Shown: in pieces, positions 58,405 to 64,000 of the stretch
Layout of the letters: every line of letters begins with the position of its first letter
How positions within the stretch are numbered: position 1 is the stretch's first letter
DNA from: an uncultured bacterium
GTDB taxonomy: Bacteria; Cyanobacteriota; Vampirovibrionia; Gastranaerophilales; Gastranaerophilaceae
Direction of reading: 5' to 3'
NCBI GenBank assembly: GCA_902783835.1
Contig: CACZSN010000014.1
Location: 1-64,000 of the forward strand
Length of the DNA stretch: 64,000 nucleotides
Made by a program: the position numbers and the translations under genes
Notes under the pieces: generated by a model
Told to the model about the DNA's origin: nothing
The model's input: the letters and a program-made list of their open reading frames with translations, nothing else
The model's database searches: none

Positions 58405-59439
58405 ATGCGTATGACAACAATAATCGATAACAAAGCAGAAATTAAATTCAAACTGATGACCTTGCAGGATTTGGTCATTTCCCTTGACAGGCTTACTCGT
58501 TTTAAAAACCCTGAAATTAAGTACAGACGTGTCTTTTACGACATTATTTTGCGTCATCTTATTTCTCCGTCTGTTTCAAAACACAAATTAGATGAACTTC
58601 CTCCGTCGTTTTTGGTTTCTGTTGTTCAGGAAATTTGGAATACATCTGTTAAGTCATTGTTTGATGATTGTAGTTTTGAAAATTCAATCACGCTGCGTGA
58701 TTTGGACAATCAACAATATAATATTTCAGATGATTATACCCTCGAATTGATGAATTCTGATTTGAATTTTTATCCGATTTTAAAAAATATTGACATTAAA
58801 GATATCCCCAAAAATCTTGAGTATTTAAAACTTTTATTTGGAAATTCTGTCACAAAGTCCGATTTTGTGGGCATTTCCGAGCAAATCAGACGTGATTATA
58901 AAACGTTATTTCCCGTAAAAAAATTGATTTTAACAGAAGGAATTACGGAAGAAATTTTATTGCCTAAATTTGCACAAGTTTTTGGGTATGATTTTGACGA
59001 AAATGGAGTTTTTATCCTTGCAACAGGCGGTAAAAGTAAGGTTTTAAGCCTTTATGCCGAATTAAAATACATTTTAAAAATTCCTATGTTTGTTTTACTC
59101 GACAATGATGCAGAGCCCGTTTATAATGATGTTTGTTCTGTTTTGAGACAACAAGACCGTGCTTATTTGATTAAAGCCGGAGAATTTGAAGATATTTTAT
59201 CAAAAGAACTTATTCAAAAAGCTTTTACGGAAATGAATTACGACATAAAGCCCGCTTCCATCGAAGAACTTTCGTCCGACGAAGGAACATGTGAAGCCTT
59301 GGAATTACTTTGGAAATCGAGAGGTCTTGGCGAATTCAGAAAAGCACATCTTGCAAAAGCCGTTCACGACTGTCTTTCAGACAAATCATTCATAACTGAT
59401 GAAATTAACTCAATTTTGAATTACATTATCAATTTATAA
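58405..59439 (+). CDS. OLD-type TOPRIM-domain protein without ATPase
   Basis: A protein of about 344 aa with an unassigned N-terminal helical region (1-165) and a C-terminal TOPRIM domain of the OLD type (about 170-290): KLILTEGITEEILLP (Glu), then ATGGKSKVLSLY and MFVLLDNDAEP (Asp-x-Asp). OLD proteins normally join an ABC ATPase to this nuclease domain; no Walker motifs are present here. Start choice is unclear: ATG 58405 and 58411 follow directly after the terminator T-run with no ribosome site. It may act in DNA repair or defence; this is inference. Confidence 0.75.
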   Translation: MRMTTIIDNKAEIKFKLMTLQDLVISLDRLTRFKNPEIKYRRVFYDIILRHLISPSVSKHKLDELPPSFLVSVVQEIWNTSVKSLFDDCSFENSITLRDLDNQQYNISDDYTLELMNSDLNFYPILKNIDIKDIPKNLEYLKLLFGNSVTKSDFVGISEQIRRDYKTLFPVKKLILTEGITEEILLPKFAQVFGYDFDENGVFILATGGKSKVLSLYAELKYILKIPMFVLLDNDAEPVYNDVCSVLRQQDRAYLIKAGEFEDILSKELIQKAFTEMNYDIKPASIEELSSDEGTCEALELLWKSRGLGEFRKAHLAKAVHDCLSDKSFITDEINSILNYIINL

Positions 59440-59470
59440 AAAAATGCCGACTGACACGTCGGCAGATTTT
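59440..59470. terminator. Terminator between the TOPRIM and GH13 genes
   Basis: TGCCGAC (59445-59451) pairs with GTCGGCA (59458-59464), with A- and T-rich flanks. It lies between convergent genes. Confidence 0.8.
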
Positions 59471-59492
59471 AAATTTGGGATTTTCTGTCTGA

Positions 59493-62030
59493 TTACGAAA
59501 ACTTGGGTTGTCCTTTTTGAACATTACCGTTTTCGTCAACTTTTTCCAAAACGACAAAGCCGTTTGCAGGAATATTCAAGTTTACGCTGCCATTATTGGC
59601 ACAATATGTGCCGTCATTTTGATAAGCACCTGTACCTCCAAATTCTTTATCGTTTGAGTTAATTGTTTCTTTCCAATTTCCGCCGTTATTCAATACAGCC
59701 ATCGGATTATTCAAACCATAGTTTTCAAGCGGTTTATCACCGAAATTATAAAGTGCAACGACTTCATTACCCTCGAGGTCAAATCTCTTAATAGCCATTA
59801 CTTTGCTTTGTTCATCAACAAGCGGTGTCATCGCATCAAGATATTCCATTCCTTGAACATCTTGAAGTGCAGGATTTCTTTTTACCAAGTCAGCCATAGC
59901 TTGAGAAAGTTTGTGAATGCCGTCAATCGTATGGTTTTCAGGGTCAATCTTTGATTTTTCAAAAGACTGTTCAAAATCATAACCCTTTTCCTTTTCAATA
60001 TTGGGTTCATCGACTGCCTGTTCACGAGTAAATCTGAACGGATTGATTTCACCGTAAGCATCACCTTGGAAAATCATTTTTGAGCCGGGGACCATAAACA
60101 ACAAGCCGATTGCTTCTTTGTGTTTATCTTTTGCATGCTCAATTTCAGCAGACATTTGTTCTTTTGAAATTCCGCTCAAACCGTTCTTTTTACAAATTCT
60201 TGAAAATTCTGAATCCCAATTATCACGGTTAAATTCATGAGCTTCAAACATTTCCGTTACGGTATCAACACTTCTAATGTGCTTAGCCGCAGGTGTTTCG
60301 CCTGCTCTGTCGTCGAGGTGGTTTGTAACTTGCAAATCCTTATGAATAATTTTTGTCATAAGTCTTGAGCCTGAATCATTACCGATTTCATCGTGGCTCA
60401 TGAAATATTTCGTACCGCCGATATCCTTGATATTATTAGCTAAAGTTTGCATTGACGGGTAATATCCCATAACTTCTCTATCAAGCATTACCGCTTCAAC
60501 TGCGTGTGAGAACGCAAAATCCCAGTGTTCGTTACCGCCGATATTTTCAAGCGAAGCATTGTTTGCATCCGTTCTTGCAATAGCATCCAAGTGCTTAGCA
60601 ACATCGCCGTACGGTAATTCTTGCTCTGTCAAATTTCTCGTCAAGCCGTCTTGAGTTCTATGGTCTTCCCAGTGAATAACTGTATGAGGGAAGTGGAAAC
60701 GAACTTCTTGTGCAACTTGTTTCATAGCAAAATTTGAACCCATTTCAGGAGTTTGGTCGGCTCTTAAAAAGTCGATGTGATAATTGTCAACCCAGTTCAT
60801 AGGCATATTCACAACGTAATCTCGAACATTCGAGCGTACAGATTGGTCTGTATCTTCAAGGTTAAATTGATTACCTCCCCATTTACCTGGTTTTTCGTAC
60901 GGTGCAAGGTCTGCAAGGTTGTTACCTGACATTTTTTCACCATTTGTTATACCAAATTCTTTTGCATCTGCATCTGACGGACCTGATTTAAAAATGTGGC
61001 TCGGAACCCAATCCATACCTACGTTTAAATTCTTTGAGTGTGCATAGTTGATTAAATCTTTTAAAGAATCGTTTCTAACCGTGGCATCTTCTTTTCCTTC
61101 TTCTGATGAGACACCTCTTGAAACTGCATACTTGTCAACGCCGTCATAGCCCCAGTTTTCGCCATAAGTACCTTCCATAGGCATTAACAAAATACCATTA
61201 TAAATTCCGTCCTCTGCAATTCTGTCAATTTCAGCCTTTGCAGCCTCTAAAGTACCTTCTTTAGTGAATGTCGGAATGTTAACCTGTCTGACAATCAAGT
61301 TTGACGGTTTTTGGAGTGATTTGCCGTCGGCACCTGTTGCAGAAAGTCCTGATTTTCTGAGCAAATCTTGTGGTTGACGTGCCAAATCTGAAACTCTTGC
61401 GGAATTTTTACCGGCAACCCAATCTTGGTCTGTCCATTGGTATTGCTTGTTATCGTAAACTTGTGACCAAGAGAAAATGTGCGGTTGTGCCTTTGCTACG
61501 GGGTCTTTGGTCTTTGAAATCGTGTTACCGTCGGCATCTTGAAGAACGTATCTATACATGCCGTTTGAGTATGGAATGTCTGAATTACCCGAAAATATGC
61601 CGTCTTTGCCACGTTGAAGTTCAACAAATGTGGATTTTCCGTCGTCTGTTTTTGCATCGATGTGCCAGTCTCCTGCCCATTTATCTTTCAAATGTTCAGC
61701 CTTGAATTCATCGTCTGTCAATGAAACTTTATCTTTTGGATCTCGAATTTCAACTAAAACTTTTGCTGCTTTCGGTGCCCAAACTTTAAAATCGATATTT
61801 TGTGAGCCGTCACTGTTAGTTTGCTGAACAGTTGCACCCCAACTTCTGTGTTCTTCGATTTTTCGACCGAAAGACAAATTTTGATTTGGCAAAACGTAAG
61901 CACGCATTCCGTTTGCGGCTTCTTTACTTGCCAATTGACGAGTTTCAAAAGTTTGTGTTTTTACTTCTTTTTCGTCTTTAATTTGTTTAAAACCATTAAT
62001 ATTGCTTATATTTGATGAATTAATTTTCAA
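59493..62030 (-). CDS. GH13 alpha-glucan-active enzyme with E-set/CBM48 domain
   Basis: An 845-aa glycoside hydrolase of family 13. An N-terminal low-complexity region (1-55) leads to a CBM48/E-set domain (about 65-180, IDFKVWAPKAAKVLVEI). The TIM barrel has NWGYDGVDKYAV, the nucleophile Asp425 in FLRADQT, acid/base Glu455 in IHWEDH, and the transition-state Asp547 in MSHDEIGND. A C-terminal beta domain with VVALYNFGDKPL follows. Catalytic residues are complete. The NWGYDG motif resembles branching enzymes and trehalohydrolases; the exact reaction is not assignable. No signal peptide, so it probably acts on cytoplasmic glycogen. Confidence 0.9.
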   Translation of the reverse strand: MKINSSNISNINGFKQIKDEKEVKTQTFETRQLASKEAANGMRAYVLPNQNLSFGRKIEEHRSWGATVQQTNSDGSQNIDFKVWAPKAAKVLVEIRDPKDKVSLTDDEFKAEHLKDKWAGDWHIDAKTDDGKSTFVELQRGKDGIFSGNSDIPYSNGMYRYVLQDADGNTISKTKDPVAKAQPHIFSWSQVYDNKQYQWTDQDWVAGKNSARVSDLARQPQDLLRKSGLSATGADGKSLQKPSNLIVRQVNIPTFTKEGTLEAAKAEIDRIAEDGIYNGILLMPMEGTYGENWGYDGVDKYAVSRGVSSEEGKEDATVRNDSLKDLINYAHSKNLNVGMDWVPSHIFKSGPSDADAKEFGITNGEKMSGNNLADLAPYEKPGKWGGNQFNLEDTDQSVRSNVRDYVVNMPMNWVDNYHIDFLRADQTPEMGSNFAMKQVAQEVRFHFPHTVIHWEDHRTQDGLTRNLTEQELPYGDVAKHLDAIARTDANNASLENIGGNEHWDFAFSHAVEAVMLDREVMGYYPSMQTLANNIKDIGGTKYFMSHDEIGNDSGSRLMTKIIHKDLQVTNHLDDRAGETPAAKHIRSVDTVTEMFEAHEFNRDNWDSEFSRICKKNGLSGISKEQMSAEIEHAKDKHKEAIGLLFMVPGSKMIFQGDAYGEINPFRFTREQAVDEPNIEKEKGYDFEQSFEKSKIDPENHTIDGIHKLSQAMADLVKRNPALQDVQGMEYLDAMTPLVDEQSKVMAIKRFDLEGNEVVALYNFGDKPLENYGLNNPMAVLNNGGNWKETINSNDKEFGGTGAYQNDGTYCANNGSVNLNIPANGFVVLEKVDENGNVQKGQPKFS

Positions 62031-62133
62031 TTTGACACACTCCGCATGGTTAAAGTTCCACGTTTGTTTGAATGCTCGTAAACAAAAAATTTTGTTATTT
62101 TCAGACTTTTTGTAACTGAAAATTTACAAAATA

Positions 62134-62511
62134 TTACATATGTTGTATAAGTTCGATTTCGTTGCCGTCAGGGTCTTTCAAGAATGCAATTTTTGAATTA
62201 ATTTTATCAAGTTCATAAGGTTCATAAAGCCAGTCGATACCCAAATTTTTCATTTTTTGACCGACTTTTTCCAAATCGTCCGCAGCGAAAGCAAAATGGC
62301 CAAATGCATTACCATTTTCATAGTTATCAACTTTTTCGTCGTTATCGGTCAATTCAATTTGGAAATCGCCGCTTTCTTTGCAACCCAAATAATAAAGCGT
62401 GCAATCATCAAGACGAAGTTCTTTCACAACATCAAATCCCAAAATTTCTTTATAAAATTCAAGTGATTTTTTCAAGTTGCTTACTCTTATCATCGCGTGC
62501 AAAAATTTCAT
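62134..62511 (-). CDS. Lactoylglutathione lyase-like glyoxalase I
   Basis: A 125-aa VOC-fold metalloenzyme that would isomerise the hemithioacetal of methylglyoxal. Metal ligand candidates are His5 (FLHAMIRV), Glu in FQIELTDN, His in FGHFAFAADD and Glu in GNEIELIQ, all in the right order. Length is typical of GloA. A GAGGAATTATAT ribosome site precedes the ATG. It is a single gene between GH13 and hydE. Confidence 0.9.
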   Translation of the reverse strand: MKFLHAMIRVSNLKKSLEFYKEILGFDVVKELRLDDCTLYYLGCKESGDFQIELTDNDEKVDNYENGNAFGHFAFAADDLEKVGQKMKNLGIDWLYEPYELDKINSKIAFLKDPDGNEIELIQHM

Positions 62512-62595
62512 ATATAATTCCTCTTTGACTAAAATTAACTAAAATTCACGAAATTATTATAGCAAAAATTTAAGACTTTATGCAATAATAATCAT

Positions 62596-63618
62596 ATGAA
62601 AAATCTTATCAATAAAGCGGTAAAAACAAATCGACTTTCTCATTCGGAAATCGTTGAAATTTTAAAAGATGAAACTTGCAACGAATATTTATTCAAAGCA
62701 GCCGATTACGTCAGAAAATGCAGAGTCGGCGATGCTGTTCATTTGAGAGGGTTGATAGAATTTACAAATGTTTGCGGTCAAAATTGCTTATATTGCGGAA
62801 TAAGACGGGATAATTCACTTGTCGAACGTTACATAATGACACCAGAAGAAATATTTGAAACCGCAAAAAGAGCAGCAGGCTTGGGATATAAGACAGTTGT
62901 TCTTCAATCAGGAGAAACACAAACTTATTCAATCGACACTCTTTGCGAAATCATCAAAAAAATAAAAACTTTAGATATTGCCGTTACTCTTTCAATCGGA
63001 GAAAAAAACGAAGACGAATACAGAGCCTTAAAAGATGCAGGAGCCGACAGGTATTTGCTAAGAATAGAAACAACGAGCCATAAGGTATACAGAGAATTAC
63101 ACCCCGAAATGAGTTTGATGAAAAGAAAAGCTTGTTTGCATTTTTTGAAAAAATTGGGATATGAAGTCGGAACAGGCGATTTAATTGGATTACCGCATCA
63201 AAAAGACGAACATATTGCAGACGATTTGTTATTTTTCCAAGAAATTGATGCCGATATGATAGGTCTCGGACCGTTCATTCCAAACTCCCAAACTCCGCTT
63301 AAGGACGAAATCGGCGGAACGTTTGAAAAAGCTTTAAAGGTTATGGCTCTTGCAAGACTTTTATTGCCGTCTGCAAATATTCCCGCAACAACAGCGATGG
63401 AAACATTAAATCCAAACGGAAGATTGATAGCCCTTCAATCCGGAGCAAATGTAGTAATGCCAAATGTTAACGACACAACATACCGTTCAAAATATCAACT
63501 TTATCCCGGAAAAATATGTCTTGACGACGGAGCCGAAAAATGCAGAAAATGTATTGAAGCAAAAATTCTCTCCATCGGAAGAACCATCGCTACAACAAAA
63601 GGATTTAGAACAAAATAA
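62596..63618 (+). CDS. hydE: [FeFe]-hydrogenase maturase HydE
   Basis: A 340-aa radical SAM enzyme that helps make the diiron part of the H-cluster. The SAM cluster cysteines are Cys60, Cys64 and Cys67 (CGQNCLYC). TVVLQSGETQTYS and GTGDLIGLPHQ are HydE features that separate it from BioB. The C-terminal CRKCIEAK adds cysteines close to the site of a second cluster seen in some HydE proteins. hydF, hydG and the hydrogenase are not in the window. No strong ribosome site is visible. A terminator follows at 63628. Confidence 0.92.
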   Translation: MKNLINKAVKTNRLSHSEIVEILKDETCNEYLFKAADYVRKCRVGDAVHLRGLIEFTNVCGQNCLYCGIRRDNSLVERYIMTPEEIFETAKRAAGLGYKTVVLQSGETQTYSIDTLCEIIKKIKTLDIAVTLSIGEKNEDEYRALKDAGADRYLLRIETTSHKVYRELHPEMSLMKRKACLHFLKKLGYEVGTGDLIGLPHQKDEHIADDLLFFQEIDADMIGLGPFIPNSQTPLKDEIGGTFEKALKVMALARLLLPSANIPATTAMETLNPNGRLIALQSGANVVMPNVNDTTYRSKYQLYPGKICLDDGAEKCRKCIEAKILSIGRTIATTKGFRTK

Positions 63619-63627
63619 ATAATTGAT

Positions 63628-63660
63628 AATAATTGTATATTTTACAATTATTATTTTTTT
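63628..63660 (+). terminator. Terminator after hydE
   Basis: AATAATTGTA (63628-63637) pairs perfectly with TACAATTATT (63643-63652), followed by a run of T. Confidence 0.85.
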
Positions 63661-63670
63661 TTGATATAAT
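63641..63670 (+). promoter_or_regulatory. Promoter of the permease gene
   Basis: TTTACA (63641-63646), an 18-bp spacer and a TGA-extended TATAAT (63662-63670) lie 45 bp before the ATG. The -35 overlaps the right arm of the hydE terminator. Confidence 0.6.
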
Positions 63671-63714
63671 TATTTTGAGCATGAAAATGCAGGACACTAA
63701 TATAAGGGGGATTT

Positions 63715-64000
63715 ATGTTTGAATCTTTAGTAACCAACTACGGTATGGTTATATCAGGTGCAATCCTTTTGATTGCATACATTTTCATAGCAACCGAAAA
63801 AATTCAAAAATCCGTTGTGGCTCTTGTCGGAGCTTCTTTGACCATGTTATTGGGTTTATTGCCTTTTCACGGTTATTTCGACAAAGCTGCAGGCGAATAT
63901 GTTAAAGGAATTTTCGGTTACATTTCTTTTGATGTAATCTTTTTGTTAATCGGTATGATGATTATCGTTAATATTTCGAGCAAAAGCGGCATTTTTAAAT
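63715..64000 (+). CDS. ArsB/NhaD (SLC13-like) permease, 5' part
   Basis: The first 95 codons of an ion-transporter-superfamily permease that runs past the window end. Helices at about residues 10-28, 33-50 and 70-88 are visible, and SFDVIFLLIGMMIIVNISSKSG is a typical ArsB/NhaD first-repeat segment. A strong AAGGGGG ribosome site precedes the ATG. Substrate (arsenite, sodium/proton or dicarboxylate) cannot be decided from this part. Confidence 0.82.
   Translation, partial: MFESLVTNYGMVISGAILLIAYIFIATEKIQKSVVALVGASLTMLLGLLPFHGYFDKAAGEYVKGIFGYISFDVIFLLIGMMIIVNISSKSGIFK

Noticed and set aside
62596-63618. Assignment as biotin synthase (BioB) or ThiH.
   Set aside because: The QSGE and GTGDLIGLPHQ segments and overall pattern fit HydE better, and no biotin or thiamine genes are adjacent.

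Overview
This window looks like one AT-rich chromosome segment from an anaerobic, non-photosynthetic relative of Cyanobacteria, most likely the Melainabacteria/Vampirovibrionia and probably the order Gastranaerophilales. The reasons are a DUF561/Ycf23 gene (a cyanobacterial and plastid family), a long cyanobacterial-type nusB directly followed by ftsY, an exported SLH-domain protein, a CHASE2-GGDEF cyclase, and two copies of a protein family starting MGLAA-[ST]QAR that I associate with this group. HydE, NifU/NifS, a multidomain flavodiiron protein and a ferredoxin-nitroreductase fit fermentative life with hydrogen and oxygen/NO defence. The taxonomic call is an inference from gene content and recalled family distributions; no search was run.

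Layout. 0.1-3.1 kb: GDP-fucose genes (gmd, fcl) and a family-2 glycosyltransferase. 3.2-4.6 kb: cysS. 4.65-5.4 kb: repeat-rich DNA. 5.4-8.3 kb: two MGLAA paralogues around a Gly/Ala-rich protein. 8.6-10.6 kb: nifU-nifS. 10.7-16 kb: a DUF4145-like membrane protein, redox enzymes and two exported proteins. 16-20.7 kb: two tandem polytopic GT-C-like proteins and UDP-xylose synthase. 20.8-24.5 kb: nusB-ftsY, the cyclase and a small gene. 24.6-27.7 kb: a LeuA/homocitrate-synthase-like gene with short-type leuC and leuD. 27.9-33.4 kb: the SLH protein, more glycan genes, a 47-aa membrane protein and an exported ankyrin protein. 33.5-38.4 kb: yebC, a TPR protein, a glutaredoxin coupled to a degenerate hybrid-cluster protein, and a dicarboxylate symporter. 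38.6-44.1 kb: murC-murB-ddl-ftsQ-nadE. 44.1-47.8 kb: an ankyrin protein and two tandem OPA transporters. 48.1-52.7 kb: rpsE-rpmD-rplO-secY, then adk-map and a bifunctional-nuclease-domain gene. 52.7-55.6 kb: small genes, including a DUF1858 protein. 55.6-56.6 kb: short repeats and tRNA genes with broken tRNA copies. 56.8-64 kb: pdxJ, ycf23-like, a lone OLD-type TOPRIM protein, a GH13 enzyme, glyoxalase I, hydE and the start of an ArsB/NhaD-type permease.

How the parts fit. Cell-envelope work dominates: nucleotide-sugar synthesis, GT2 and GT-C glycosyltransferases, peptidoglycan precursor synthesis with FtsQ, and an SLH protein. Metal-cluster and redox genes (NifU/S, HydE, flavodiiron protein, ferredoxin-nitroreductase, Grx, DUF1858) form the second theme.

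The most unusual observations are: (1) a hybrid-cluster-protein homologue that has lost nearly every cluster ligand yet keeps the fold landmarks and is coupled to a glutaredoxin; (2) a NAD synthetase whose glutaminase domain has lost two catalytic residues; (3) the MGLAA locus, whose conserved helical ends and variable middles resemble axial or filament proteins; (4) a 43-bp palindromic repeat with compensatory stem changes, one copy of which interrupts a broken tRNA-Val; (5) a roughly 95-bp inverted-repeat element inside a second broken tRNA-Val copy; (6) a recurring ATAACAC-N5-GTGTTAT palindrome in and around membrane glycosyltransferase genes; and (7) several well-supported genes of 47-57 codons.
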